A stretch of 21,627 bases of DNA from an uncultured Caldimonas sp. (GCF_946480305.1 NZ_CAMLJQ010000058.1:1-21627), one strand, 5' to 3'; shown: positions 1 through 7,203, counted from the stretch's first letter. Notes: generated by a model from the sequence alone, not told the origin. A program made the numbers and translations.

Positions 1-4
1 CAAA

Positions 5-48
5 GTGGCCGGCAAATGCCGATCCGACGTGGCCGGAATATGCCGATC
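5..48. repeat. Pair of 20-bp direct repeats, possible IS21-type element end
   Basis: Two copies of a 20-bp unit (GTGGCCGG, four variable bases, TGCCGATC) lie at 5-24 and 29-48 and agree at 18 of 20 positions with a 24-bp period. Short repeated terminal motifs of this kind are typical of the ends of IS21-family (istA/istB) elements, so the rest of the element may lie to the left of the window. No transposase is visible here. The repeat is seen directly; the IS assignment is inference. Confidence 0.4.
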
Positions 49-84
49 AATGACAGTCCTCACGCGCGTTGAATAGACGCTGCT

Positions 85-621
85 TCACGGCACGGACATC
101 AACCCGTAGGCCCGCAAAGGCTCGCAGGCATCGTGTGCTGCCCCTAAGCGCAGGAACTCAGCAAGGCAATCCGCATTGCGACGGGCCCCCTCTCGCTGCT
201 GCGACGACCACTCCGGCAGCACGTTCTCAGCAGCCAGCGCGGATCGATACAACTGCTCCGCCGAACTCAGATCGCGCTGCTGGTGCTCGGCGTAGCTGTT
301 GTCCCGTGCTCGCATTTCACCGAGCAGCCGCAGGTGCACCTCTGCGTACTCGATCAGCGTGGTCGCCGACGGCTTGCGCAGCGCGCTCTCACCGAACGAC
401 TTGAATGCAGGCTCCCAGCGACGCTGCTGCTTGCTTTGCACTCCCTGTTGAAAGAAGTCCTGCGCGGCCTTTATGTCCAAGCCTTGCTTGTTCGCCTTCA
501 ACCACGCCTCGACACGCTCGGGGCTCTTGAAGTCCCGCTGCGACAGCGGCTCGGCCCCGGCACTGCAAGCCACCATGAGCAGAGCAGCGCTGCACCCGCG
601 AACCACGTTGATCGTGCCCAC
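85..621 (-). CDS. Small exported protein of unknown function, possible lipoprotein
   Basis: The product is 178 residues and starts at a GTG preceded by a GGAG ribosome-binding site six bases upstream. The first about 23 residues form a short charged stretch and a hydrophobic core. Two readings are possible: a lipobox-like LMVAC with lipidation on the Cys, or signal peptidase I cleavage after SAGA. The mature part is hydrophilic and probably helical, with many Gln, Arg and Glu residues. It has a TPR-like feel (QDFFQQGVQSKQQRRWEPAF, then AEVHLRLLGEM and SAEQLYRSALAAE), but no TPR can be asserted. It lies 15 bp downstream of the 94-residue gene and probably shares its transcript. I do not recognise the family; the envelope location is inferred from the N-terminus. 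Confidence 0.6.
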   Translation of the reverse strand: MGTINVVRGCSAALLMVACSAGAEPLSQRDFKSPERVEAWLKANKQGLDIKAAQDFFQQGVQSKQQRRWEPAFKSFGESALRKPSATTLIEYAEVHLRLLGEMRARDNSYAEHQQRDLSSAEQLYRSALAAENVLPEWSSQQREGARRNADCLAEFLRLGAAHDACEPLRAYGLMSVP

Positions 622-636
622 CGTTTCTCCATCGAG

Positions 637-921
637 CTATTGCTTCACGTCCGTCAACGCCTCAAGCACCTTGGCCCGCGCAACGCTCGCCTCCTCCTTC
701 GCGTGCAATTCACGCGCCAGGTCGAGCGGCGTTTTCAGCAGGTCCGCTTGCGAAATCTCCGGCGGCGTGACGAGGATGATGGACAAGGTGCGCCTCCCTA
801 AGGCGTGAGTGAACCGCTTGATGCGGGCTTGTAATGCGGGGTCGATTCTATGAACCACGACCGCCGGGGGAACGCAAAGCAACACGGCCTCATTTGAGGG
901 GTTGTCAGCCCTGCACAGCAA
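637..921 (-). CDS. Hypothetical protein, start uncertain, possibly a remnant
   Basis: This is an open frame of up to 94 residues with a TTG as its first possible start. A GTG at 885 is an alternative and would give about 82 residues. The middle reads as alternating hydrophobic segments (VLLCVPPAVVVHRI, RTLSIILVTPPEI), suggesting beta strands, followed by a charged Ala/Glu-rich C-terminal helix. It sits between the DUF925-like gene (ends at 946) and the small exported protein gene (starts at 621), all on the minus strand, which supports a real transcript. There is no clear ribosome-binding site and no recognisable domain. It could equally be the C-terminal part of a larger gene that has decayed. 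Function unknown. Confidence 0.4.
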   Translation of the reverse strand: MLCRADNPSNEAVLLCVPPAVVVHRIDPALQARIKRFTHALGRRTLSIILVTPPEISQADLLKTPLDLARELHAKEEASVARAKVLEALTDVKQ

Positions 922-945
922 GGTCTTGCCAAGTGCTGGCTCCGG

Positions 946-1551
946 TCATTGCAGCCTGAGCCAAGGCCACCGCCGCCGATACGAAGCCGCCTTGCGCTCG
1001 AACAACTCCTGGTGCGGCACCAGCGGGTTCATCGCCAGCACGCCCTCGTACAACAGCCGCAGCCCGTTCGGCGCATACACCTGCCCCGGCCGCACCGCCA
1101 CGCAGGTGGCGGGCACCAGAAAGCGCTGTATCCCGTCTTCCACGCTGTGCAGCGCCTCATACGGCTGCCCAAAGTGCGTGGGGTACCAGGTGTGCACCCT
1201 CGCCTGGTTCGAGGCTTCCACCATCACACCCAGGTCGCCCAGCACCTGCTCCACGCGTGCCTGCATGCGCTGCTCGCCGGCTTCGCTCAAGTCGTCCGCA
1301 TCGAAGTAGAAGAGGTCGTAGTCCTTGATGTCCTGCTCGGGCGGCCGGCCGGAGAGCAGGTTCCAGACGGTCTGGAACAGGCAGCCCGCCACGAGCCAGC
1401 CGTTGGGCAGCGCCAGCTCGTGCCAGCGTTCGAGGATGGCGCGGTTGTGTCGGTTGGTGAGGATGTCGGCCATGAACCGCTCGGGGCTCACCGGCTCGTG
1501 CGTGCTTGATTCGTCGCGAGCATCGCGCTGCGTGGTGTGTGGGCTCTGCAT
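946..1551 (-). CDS. DUF925 (NTP_transf_6) nucleotidyltransferase-fold protein
   Basis: The 201-residue product resembles the family of short nucleotidyltransferase-fold proteins known as DUF925/PF06042. Characteristic stretches are DILTNRHNRAILERW, then LVAGCLFQTVWNLLSG, then the acidic IKDYDLFYFDADDLS, which matches the D-x-D nucleotidyltransferase signature region. Further C-terminal are VHTWYPTHFGQPY and AVRPGQVYAPNGLRLLYEG, also typical of the family. The substrate is unknown; the fold is shared with enzymes that transfer nucleotides to RNA, proteins or antibiotics. I chose the ATG at 1551 because the open frame continues to 1689 with a non-conserved Ala/Cys-rich lead; an ATG at 1473 begins the conserved core. 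No strong ribosome-binding site marks either. It is divergent from the ankyrin gene. Confidence 0.75.
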   Translation of the reverse strand: MQSPHTTQRDARDESSTHEPVSPERFMADILTNRHNRAILERWHELALPNGWLVAGCLFQTVWNLLSGRPPEQDIKDYDLFYFDADDLSEAGEQRMQARVEQVLGDLGVMVEASNQARVHTWYPTHFGQPYEALHSVEDGIQRFLVPATCVAVRPGQVYAPNGLRLLYEGVLAMNPLVPHQELFERKAASYRRRWPWLRLQ

Positions 1552-1723
1552 CGGGGCAGTTTGCCACCCGCTGATGGACGCAAGCAGCCCGGCGCGCAGG
1601 CACTCACACCCGTTGCCCCAGGCAACCGACTGCACATGCGGTAACGGGGCGGCGCAGGCCCGCCAATACATTGCACCGCTTGATCGCATAGGGAGTTTGA
1701 AATGACGCGAATAGTCATGCCAC

Positions 1724-1750
1724 CGTTCACCCTCTTCCCCAAGGTGAACG
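1724..1750. promoter_or_regulatory. 8-bp inverted repeat upstream of the ankyrin lipoprotein gene
   Basis: CGTTCACC (1724-1731) and GGTGAACG (1743-1750) are perfect inverted repeats separated by 11 bases, 28 bp upstream of the ankyrin gene start and in the gap between divergent genes. It could be an operator or a 5' leader hairpin; there is no T tract, so a terminator is unlikely. The repeat is seen directly; any role is inference. Confidence 0.35.
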
Positions 1751-1778
1751 CGGCACCGCTTTCACCTGGGTGTGACCT

Positions 1779-2327
1779 GTGAAGACCGCAATCAAATGGA
1801 TCGGGGTGGCGCTGGTGCTGGTCGCGGTTTCCGGCTGCGCTTACGTCTTCAACCAGATCCGCCAGTGGGATCTCGTCTCGCTGCAGTCGTGCTCTCAACA
1901 CAGCACGTTCCCGGGCTCGACGTGGGTGTGCAGGCAAGCGCTCGCCCGCTACCAGCCGACGCCGGCCGACATCGCGGACCTGAACCGCACGGTGGGCGCC
2001 ACGGTGCCGCTGATGGTGAGCGACGACGCGGAAGCGAAGCGCCTGCTGCAGCGCTACATGGCCGCGGGGCTCGACGTCAACGCACGCGACACGGTGCGGC
2101 CCGACATGGGCTGGACCTCGCTGCACATGCTGGTGATTGCGCCTGACGTTCGCGGCATCGGCATCCTGCTCGATGCCGGCGCGCGCACCGACATCCGGGA
2201 CGGCCGGGGCAGGACGCCGCTCGACCTGCTGCGCGAGCAGTCGAAGAAGTACCCGGCAGTGCCCGGCTATGCAGAGGCCGAACGGCTGCTATTGGCGGCG
2301 GAGGCCCACCAAGCCGAAAAGAAGTAG
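1779..2327 (+). CDS. Ankyrin-repeat protein with lipoprotein signal
   Basis: The 182-residue product starts at a GTG. Residues 1-20 are a lipoprotein signal (MKTAIKWIGVALVLVAVSGC; lipobox VSGC), so the protein should be lipidated at Cys20 and anchored in the envelope. The C-terminal half holds ankyrin-type repeats: LLQRYMAAGLDVNARDT, then GWTSLHMLVIA with GIGILLDAGARTDIRDGRGRTPLDLL, with the usual TPLxLL and G-A-R/D-V-N signatures. The ribosome-binding site is weak. Nothing on the plus strand follows closely; the next gene is convergent. Ankyrin lipoproteins like this are often partners or protectors of secreted proteins, including immunity proteins of toxic effectors. A fragment of a second copy lies at 4859-4897, just upstream of the transglycosylase gene. 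The partner is not proven. Confidence 0.75.
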   Translation: MKTAIKWIGVALVLVAVSGCAYVFNQIRQWDLVSLQSCSQHSTFPGSTWVCRQALARYQPTPADIADLNRTVGATVPLMVSDDAEAKRLLQRYMAAGLDVNARDTVRPDMGWTSLHMLVIAPDVRGIGILLDAGARTDIRDGRGRTPLDLLREQSKKYPAVPGYAEAERLLLAAEAHQAEKK

Positions 2328-2352
2328 CAGCGCGCCGCGCCTGCCAGGGGAA

Positions 2353-3498
2353 TCAGGGTGACGTGCCGGGCATCTCACCCGCCAGCGTGGTCACCTCCCA
2401 CTCCACACCTTCCATGGCCTGCAGCACCTTCAGCAGGTGCTGCTTCAAAGCGTCGATACGCTCGGGCGACAGCTTGCCCTGCACCAGCACCCGGAGCCCA
2501 AAGCCGTCGCTTTCGTCAAAGCGCACGGTGGCACCGTCGACGCGGACCTTGTGGACGCCGTACTGGTCTTCGTCCACCGGCAGCGTTTCGGCATCCGGCC
2601 ACGGTTGGTAGAGGGCGTCCAGCAGCGCAACGTCCGGCACAAAGCCCAGCGCCTCGGTCAGGCGGGCGCGCTCCTTGTTCACGTCCTCAACCCAATTGAC
2701 GGACTGGTACCACACCAGTTGGCGCACGTGCCACAGCTGGTTGCGCGCACGGTCGCGACGCATCAACCAGAACTCTGGCCACTCGCGGCGCGTGCGTCGC
2801 TGCCACTGCCACGTCTGCAGGTCGAGCGCCCAGTCGTCGGTGTTGGTGACCAGGGCCTTGTGGGTGTCGGTCACCACTTCGCCACCTTGCACCACCACCA
2901 TGCCGGTGTGCGGCTCGTACACGGCGGTGTGGCTCGATATCCAGCCTGGCCCCTCGCCGCGGGTGTGCACGGTGCGCACCTTGAAGGTGGCGAGGTCGAG
3001 TTCAAGCACGGGCGTCGTGCCGGGCTTGCGGTCGTCCGGGTAGCCCAGGCTGCCGACGATGATGAGGCGGTTCCCTACCAGGGTGGCGGAATGGAAGTCG
3101 GTGGGTGGGAACACCTCGCGTGGGTAGCCGTACACCGTGACGGCCCCGCCGGGGTGTTCGACGATCACGTCGTTGTAGATGCAGAAGTCGGGGTCGTAGT
3201 GGTCTTCGTGCTCCCCCGCAACGTACACGACGCGGCCATCAGGCAGCGGGGTGCGGCTGGTGCCAAAGCGGTGGAAGCACCACATCGGCCCGGCCTTGAA
3301 AGCGCTCGGGCCCTCGAACCGCTTGTTGGCGTTGTACGCATCCATGCGCGACTGCACGAGCCACGTCCACAAGGGGTTGCTCAGGTCGGTGGGGTTGGCG
3401 GTGCCGAAGCGCGGCGATCGCCACGCGAGAAATTGCTCCTGCGGCATCTCGGGGGGCGGCAGATCGAAGTTGCGTTCGTCGTAGGGATCCATGCTCAT
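2353..3498 (-). CDS. Kelch-like beta-propeller protein
   Basis: The 381-residue product has no signal peptide. Residues 85-210 contain kelch-like blades: DGRVVYVAGEHED, HSATLVGNRLIIVGSLGY (136-152) and SSHTAVYEPHTGMVVVQGGE (188-207), that is, His-x-x-x followed by hydrophobic strands and a Gly-Gly or Gly-Ser turn. The N-terminus (PPEMPQEQFLAWRSPRFGTA) and the C-terminal about 100 residues, ending with a helical stretch around ERIDALKQHLLKVLQAM, lie outside the propeller. The gene begins six bases after the stop of the metalloprotease gene, and its GGGAGGTG ribosome-binding site overlaps that stop codon, so the two are translationally coupled. Kelch propellers usually mediate protein contacts; the substrate or partner is unknown. 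The fold call is reasonably secure, the role is not. Confidence 0.7.
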   Translation of the reverse strand: MSMDPYDERNFDLPPPEMPQEQFLAWRSPRFGTANPTDLSNPLWTWLVQSRMDAYNANKRFEGPSAFKAGPMWCFHRFGTSRTPLPDGRVVYVAGEHEDHYDPDFCIYNDVIVEHPGGAVTVYGYPREVFPPTDFHSATLVGNRLIIVGSLGYPDDRKPGTTPVLELDLATFKVRTVHTRGEGPGWISSHTAVYEPHTGMVVVQGGEVVTDTHKALVTNTDDWALDLQTWQWQRRTRREWPEFWLMRRDRARNQLWHVRQLVWYQSVNWVEDVNKERARLTEALGFVPDVALLDALYQPWPDAETLPVDEDQYGVHKVRVDGATVRFDESDGFGLRVLVQGKLSPERIDALKQHLLKVLQAMEGVEWEVTTLAGEMPGTSP

Positions 3499-3501
3499 GC
3501 A

Positions 3502-4740
3502 TCACCTCCCGCGCCCGAGCGGCGTGGCGGCCAGCGCGGCTTCACCCTCAGGCTGCTCGACCCGCGGCGCCCATGCCGCCTCGGGCTCGCGTTGCAGCAA
3601 TGCGCAGACGTAAGCCACCAGGTCCACGCCCAGGTGTTCGCGCGCGGACGAAACGCCTGCGTCGGCCCGCTGTGCGTTCGAGACGAAGCTCTCGAACGCG
3701 GCCCAGTCCTTGCCCAGCGCCTCGACGATGATGCGCGCCAGGTCGTACGACAGCAGGTTGCCGTCGTCCGGCCGGTGAAACGATGCGCCCGACCAGAACT
3801 GCTGTATCTCGGGCGTTCCCCAGAACCGCAGGTGCATGGCCTGCAACTGCTGTGGCGTGTACAGGCTGGGTTGCACGCCGGCCACCCGGCGCTCGGTGTT
3901 GACGGCGATGCCTTCGTCAAGCCAAAGCGGCAGTTGCAGGTGCGACACCGCGCTGTGGGTGAGTTCGTGCGCGATCACCGGCTCGATCTGGGCAAGGTCC
4001 GCGCGGCGGGTCACGAAGTGCGGGCAACCGGCGTTGATGAACATGCCGCCGCTCATGGCGAATTCCCCATCGTCCGAGTAGTAGGCCGACACGTAGGCGT
4101 AGTAGGTGTCTTCGTCATCGAACACGATGAGGATGCTTTTTTCTCCTGCCGGAAACGCGCACAACCCTTGCAGGGTGGTCGCCACGCGTTGCCGCGCCTT
4201 GCTGACAAAACGGGCGGTCGCATTGACGACGTTGGGCTCCAGCGACGACAACACATAGGCGTCCTGCGACTCATGCAGGTGAAAGTACTCCGGCCCCAAG
4301 GCATCGCGCAGGTGCAACAACCACGCGCGACGCACGCTGCTCATTGCTTGTTGCCGCTGTTCCGGCGCGCCCTCGAAGGCGGCCAGCCACTGCTGCACGG
4401 CGCTCCAGTCGATGAGCGGAAAGCCGTGCACGACACCCATGTGCTGCGCCAGGTCGAGGGTTTCAACGCCGGGCATGGCGATTCGCTCGGGTGCCGGGTC
4501 AGCGTCGACGGGCGAGGTGCGCGGCGACGTACGCGGCGCGGTCGGCGTTTCGGGGGCATAGGCCCGCAACTGTGACCTCGCCGTGAGCGCCCCCACGATG
4601 GGCGCGATCCAGATGCCCGCGATCAGCAGCTTCTTGCTCGGCAAGTAGTCACTCCGCGCGCGGAGCACCCGCCAAGTCATCCACGCGTTGAGCGCTGCCC
4701 ACCCCGCCAACAGCAGTCCCAGTACTGTGCTTCCGTCCAT
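3502..4740 (-). CDS. Membrane-anchored HExxH zinc metalloprotease-like protein
   Basis: The 412-residue product carries two N-terminal hydrophobic segments, residues 5-22 (VLGLLLAGWAALNAWMTW) and 38-53 (LLIAGIWIAPIVGALT). A Pro/Thr-rich stretch follows at 62-84. The catalytic region has the zinc motif HELTH at 258-262 and a downstream WLDEG at 273-277. Glu276 is the likely third metal ligand, as in gluzincin families such as DUF1570-type peptidases. The upstream ILIVFDDEDTYYAYVSAYYS and GGMFINAG segments fit the same fold. The substrate is unknown. It is the first gene of a two-gene unit with the kelch-like protein. The C-terminus ends in the Ala/Glu-rich tail EGEAALAATPLGRGR. It is probably membrane-anchored, but which side of the membrane the catalytic domain faces cannot be read with certainty. 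Confidence 0.72.
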   Translation of the reverse strand: MDGSTVLGLLLAGWAALNAWMTWRVLRARSDYLPSKKLLIAGIWIAPIVGALTARSQLRAYAPETPTAPRTSPRTSPVDADPAPERIAMPGVETLDLAQHMGVVHGFPLIDWSAVQQWLAAFEGAPEQRQQAMSSVRRAWLLHLRDALGPEYFHLHESQDAYVLSSLEPNVVNATARFVSKARQRVATTLQGLCAFPAGEKSILIVFDDEDTYYAYVSAYYSDDGEFAMSGGMFINAGCPHFVTRRADLAQIEPVIAHELTHSAVSHLQLPLWLDEGIAVNTERRVAGVQPSLYTPQQLQAMHLRFWGTPEIQQFWSGASFHRPDDGNLLSYDLARIIVEALGKDWAAFESFVSNAQRADAGVSSAREHLGVDLVAYVCALLQREPEAAWAPRVEQPEGEAALAATPLGRGR

Positions 4741-4858
4741 CCTGCCCTCGTCCCTCGACCCCGCGGTGGCAGTGTAGGCGTGATCAGCCTCCGCACATCG
4801 CCGAGCCGGGTGTCTAGGTGGAAGTAGTGCTCACGCGACCGATGGCGGTGACGGCCAC

Positions 4859-4897
4859 GATCTGAACCGCACGATAGGCGCGACAGTACCGCTGATG
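4859..4897 (+). pseudogene. Remnant of a second ankyrin-lipoprotein gene
   Basis: These 39 bases match 1977-2015 of the ankyrin lipoprotein gene at 33 positions. They translate in frame to DLNRTIGATVPLM against DLNRTVGATVPLM; all but one amino acid are identical and most base changes are silent. The similarity fades on both sides, leaving no open gene, so this looks like the surviving core of a duplicated and decayed copy. It sits in the 287-bp gap between the metalloprotease and transglycosylase genes; I see no intact gene in the rest of that gap. Confidence 0.6.
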
Positions 4898-5014
4898 ACG
4901 CGAGACGGCCATTCGCAAGCAGGTGCAGGCCTTCGCTTCTCACCCGCCTGGGGGCGCGATGGCGCAGCACAGTGCCAACACGTGCGAACTCGCGCACGCG
5001 AACCCACAGAACAC

Positions 5015-5019
5015 AGGAG
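5015..5019 (+). promoter_or_regulatory. Ribosome-binding site that fixes the transglycosylase start
   Basis: AGGAG lies eight bases upstream of the ATG at 5028. The frame is open further upstream (ATG at 4923), but those extra codons run through the ankyrin-gene remnant flank and are not protein-like, so the ATG at 5028 is preferred. Confidence 0.65.
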
Positions 5020-5027
5020 AGCCCTCG

Positions 5028-6080
5028 ATGTCGAACTCCATCGAAGCGATCGGCGGCCCCGGCGGCGCAACGGCGTTGCGTCGCATCACGGACATGCTCG
5101 ATCTGATGACACAGGCGCTGCAGCCCTTCGGTGGCGGCGCCTCGAACATGGCCAGCGACCCGCTGCAGCAGCTGGCCTCGCTGTTGATGCAGGTGCTGGG
5201 TGATGCGGCCAGGCTGCTGGGTGGCGGCAACGAAGGCGCCGCAGGCCCCGGTGCGGCTGAAGCGCCGCAAGACCCGGCCTGCGGCAAGCAGAACCTGGCA
5301 TTCCAGGGTGCGTTGCTGAAGATGCTGGGCACGCTGCTGAAAACCGTGGCCGACGTGCTGCAGCCCGGTGGCGAACAACCGCTCCAACCCACGCCGGCCG
5401 CGCAAGGCGTCGGCCAGGGGCTGGGGCAGCCTGCGGCGCCGTCACCGGCGGCCCCCGCTGGCGCTGCGGCGCCTGGCACGCCCACCACCCCAGGCACTCA
5501 GCCAACCGAAGCCGCGCACACACCCACGCCACCTGCCCCTACACCGCCTGCCCCATCGCCCACCCCCACCGCCAGCGGGTCGCCGACGCCGCCGGCCACG
5601 CCCGGCGATTCAACGCCACCCAAACCCAACGCGGCCGGCCCCGCCCCGCAGTACCCGATCCCGGACGTGGGCAGCGGCGGCGACCTGTCGCCGAGCCAGA
5701 TCGCCAGCACCTACGGCCCCGAGATCCAGCGCGCCTCGGAAGCGAGCGGCATCAAGCCCTCCATCCTCGCGGGCATGATCTGGCAGGAATCGAAGGGGCG
5801 GCCTGAAACGCCGAACGGCGGGCTGATGCAGATCGGCCCGCACGAGTTCGAGGCGTATGGCAGCGGCAGCATCTCGAACCCGGGCGACAACATCATGGCG
5901 GGCGCCATGTACATGAAGGAGCTGAAAGCCCAGTTCGGCAGCGACGAGGCCGCCTTGCGCGCCTACAACTCCGGGCCCAACGGGGTCGACCCGAACGACT
6001 ACCGCGCCACGCCGGCGGGCACGGGTGACCCGACCTACGTCGACAAGGTGCTGCAGGCCGCTGAGAAGTCCGGGTTGTAG
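5028..6080 (+). CDS. SLT-type lytic transglycosylase with Pro-rich linker and no Sec signal
   Basis: The 350-residue product ends in a lysozyme-like lytic transglycosylase (SLT) domain, about residues 222-345. It shows ILAGMIWQESKGRP with Glu254 as the catalytic acid, then GLMQIGP (265-271) and ALRAYNSGPNG (309-319), the classic SLT motif set. It would cleave peptidoglycan. Residues 1-115 have two amphipathic Leu/Met-rich helices (DPLQQLASLLMQVLGDAARL, ALLKMLGTLLKTVADVL) flanked by Gly-rich patches. Residues 120-210 are a Pro/Ala/Thr linker with repeated PTP and APTPP. There is no cleavable signal peptide or membrane anchor, so export, if any, would need a type III, type VI or similar route. 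The Gly/Leu-rich N-terminus is reminiscent of harpin-like secreted proteins, but this is a weak resemblance. A remnant of an ankyrin lipoprotein gene lies just upstream, as for an effector that has lost its partner. Confidence 0.82.
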   Translation: MSNSIEAIGGPGGATALRRITDMLDLMTQALQPFGGGASNMASDPLQQLASLLMQVLGDAARLLGGGNEGAAGPGAAEAPQDPACGKQNLAFQGALLKMLGTLLKTVADVLQPGGEQPLQPTPAAQGVGQGLGQPAAPSPAAPAGAAAPGTPTTPGTQPTEAAHTPTPPAPTPPAPSPTPTASGSPTPPATPGDSTPPKPNAAGPAPQYPIPDVGSGGDLSPSQIASTYGPEIQRASEASGIKPSILAGMIWQESKGRPETPNGGLMQIGPHEFEAYGSGSISNPGDNIMAGAMYMKELKAQFGSDEAALRAYNSGPNGVDPNDYRATPAGTGDPTYVDKVLQAAEKSGL

Positions 6081-6152
6081 TGCCTGGCGTTGGCCGGCTC
6101 CCTCAGAACGGATCGAAGTTGCGTTCCTTGCAGCGGGCGATGTTCACAGTGA

Positions 6153-6177
6153 GCAGACCAGGCATCAACTGGTCTGC
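6153..6177 (-). terminator. 9-bp hairpin overlapping the deaminase stop codon
   Basis: GCAGACCAG (6153-6161) and CTGGTCTGC (6169-6177) form a perfect 9-bp stem with a 7-base loop in the convergent gap between the transglycosylase and deaminase genes. The stop codon of the deaminase gene (6165-6167) lies in the loop. There is no clear T run on either strand, so a bidirectional or factor-assisted terminator or an RNA-stabilising hairpin is more likely than a strong intrinsic one. Confidence 0.45.
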
Positions 6178-7082
6178 AACTGCTTCTGGAGGGCCCGGTA
6201 TTTTTCAACGAACGTGATGCCCTTCAGCAGGCGTTCGGCCAGCACGCTGGCGTCCTGCTTGGTCACGCGCTTGCCGGTGGTCTTGTAGGCGGTTTGCAGG
6301 ATCTCGTGCATCTTCGACTTGTCGACCTTGTCGGTGCCTTCCAGCGCGGCGAGCACCACGTTGGCCAGTTCCTCGTCTTTTCGGTCAAAGGCCTCCCGGT
6401 ACTCCTTCATCAGCAGCGTGATCTGCTTCATCGCCTGCTGGTACTGGTCTTCGCCGAACTCCTTTTCGTCGAAGCGTGCGTACTTGAGTTCGTGCTCCTG
6501 CCCCCAATGGTTGTGGCCGTACTTCTTGGCCGCGGTCAACCGGGGCACGTTGAACGGAATGACAGGTATGCCGGCCTGCACGAGCTGCTGCGTGGCGGCT
6601 TGCGCCGACTTCACATTCCCCCTGTACTGGATCATGGCCTTGATGCGCAGCTCCACGTCGTACTTTTTCTTGAACTCGATCAGCTTCGGGGCGCATTTTT
6701 CGCAGGGGGTTTTCATCTGCTTCAAGGTAATGCTCACCGGCTTGTGCAAGCCGTCATGCACAGAGACCAGTGCTTCGTAGAAGGCGGTCCTGGTGAAGGC
6801 CTCGAAAGCAGAGATGAACCCATCTTCGGCATGGTTCGACGGACCCAGCGAGTGCGGGTAGTCCAACGGGGATGACGACATCTGGAACATGCCGAACACG
6901 ATGCCGTCGATCTTGGCGAGCGTGGCCACGTTGTAGGCCTTCTCGTCCCCGGTGATGCCTACCGCCGCTGCGTAGGGGTTGGTGGTGCCACCGGTGACCG
7001 GCGACATGAAGACGCCCGGCACGCCACCCACGATGTGGCAGCCGCGTTGAAGCACGTCATCGAAGGAATTGAACGTCCACAT
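6165..7082 (-). CDS. Candidate AID/APOBEC-like zinc deaminase-fold protein
   Basis: The 305-residue product carries the zinc-deaminase signature: HAE at residues 84-86 (SNHAEDGFISAFEAF) and PCEKC at 126-130 (ITLKQMKTPCEKCAPKLIEF). His84, Cys127 and Cys130 would bind zinc and Glu86 would shuttle protons. Predicted order fits the fold: strand (KIDGIVFGMFQMSS), HAE helix, strand plus PCxxC helix, strand (VELRIKAMIQYRG), helix, strand (GIPVIPFNV). After about residue 185 comes a charged helical C-terminal part rich in Lys/Glu. Family members act on free nucleotides, DNA or RNA; some are polymorphic toxins. Spacing between HAE and PCxxC (about 40 residues) is long, as in AID/APOBEC-like members. 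The start at 7082 follows a GGGAG site six bases upstream; the frame is open to 7328 but the extra part overlaps the divergent gene. Substrate unknown, no immunity gene identified. Confidence 0.68.
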   Translation of the reverse strand: MWTFNSFDDVLQRGCHIVGGVPGVFMSPVTGGTTNPYAAAVGITGDEKAYNVATLAKIDGIVFGMFQMSSSPLDYPHSLGPSNHAEDGFISAFEAFTRTAFYEALVSVHDGLHKPVSITLKQMKTPCEKCAPKLIEFKKKYDVELRIKAMIQYRGNVKSAQAATQQLVQAGIPVIPFNVPRLTAAKKYGHNHWGQEHELKYARFDEKEFGEDQYQQAMKQITLLMKEYREAFDRKDEELANVVLAALEGTDKVDKSKMHEILQTAYKTTGKRVTKQDASVLAERLLKGITFVEKYRALQKQLQTS

Positions 7083-7099
7083 CTCGGGCTCCCGCAAAG

Positions 7100-7160
7100 T
7101 GCATCGATGCATCAAGAAACAAGCCTGGTGATGATCGATGACCCGGCTCAGGATGCATCC
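7100..7160. promoter_or_regulatory. Two palindromes sharing GATGCATC between divergent genes
   Basis: TGCATCGATGCA (7100-7111) is a perfect 12-bp palindrome beginning 17 bases upstream of the deaminase ATG. GGATGCATCC (7151-7160) is a perfect 10-bp palindrome. Both include or overlap the 8-mer GATGCATC (7106-7113 and 7152-7159), 46 bp apart. Two like palindromes in the gap between divergent genes are what a dimeric repressor site would look like. No regulator is known. Confidence 0.35.
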
Positions 7161-7203
7161 GTCAGAGTTGACAGGAGACCCGCATGTGGGGGAGCCCCTC
7201 CTG

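Noticed and set aside
2437..4575. A 712-residue open frame on the plus strand across the kelch and protease genes
   Set aside because: It runs antisense to two genes with clear domain motifs and ribosome-binding signals, and its translation has no domain, only His/Arg/Val-rich low-complexity text. Long antisense frames are common in GC-rich DNA.
5028..5370. Firm harpin or type III effector assignment for the transglycosylase N-terminus
   Set aside because: The Gly/Leu-rich helical look is suggestive only; there are no type III genes in the window and the resemblance is not specific.
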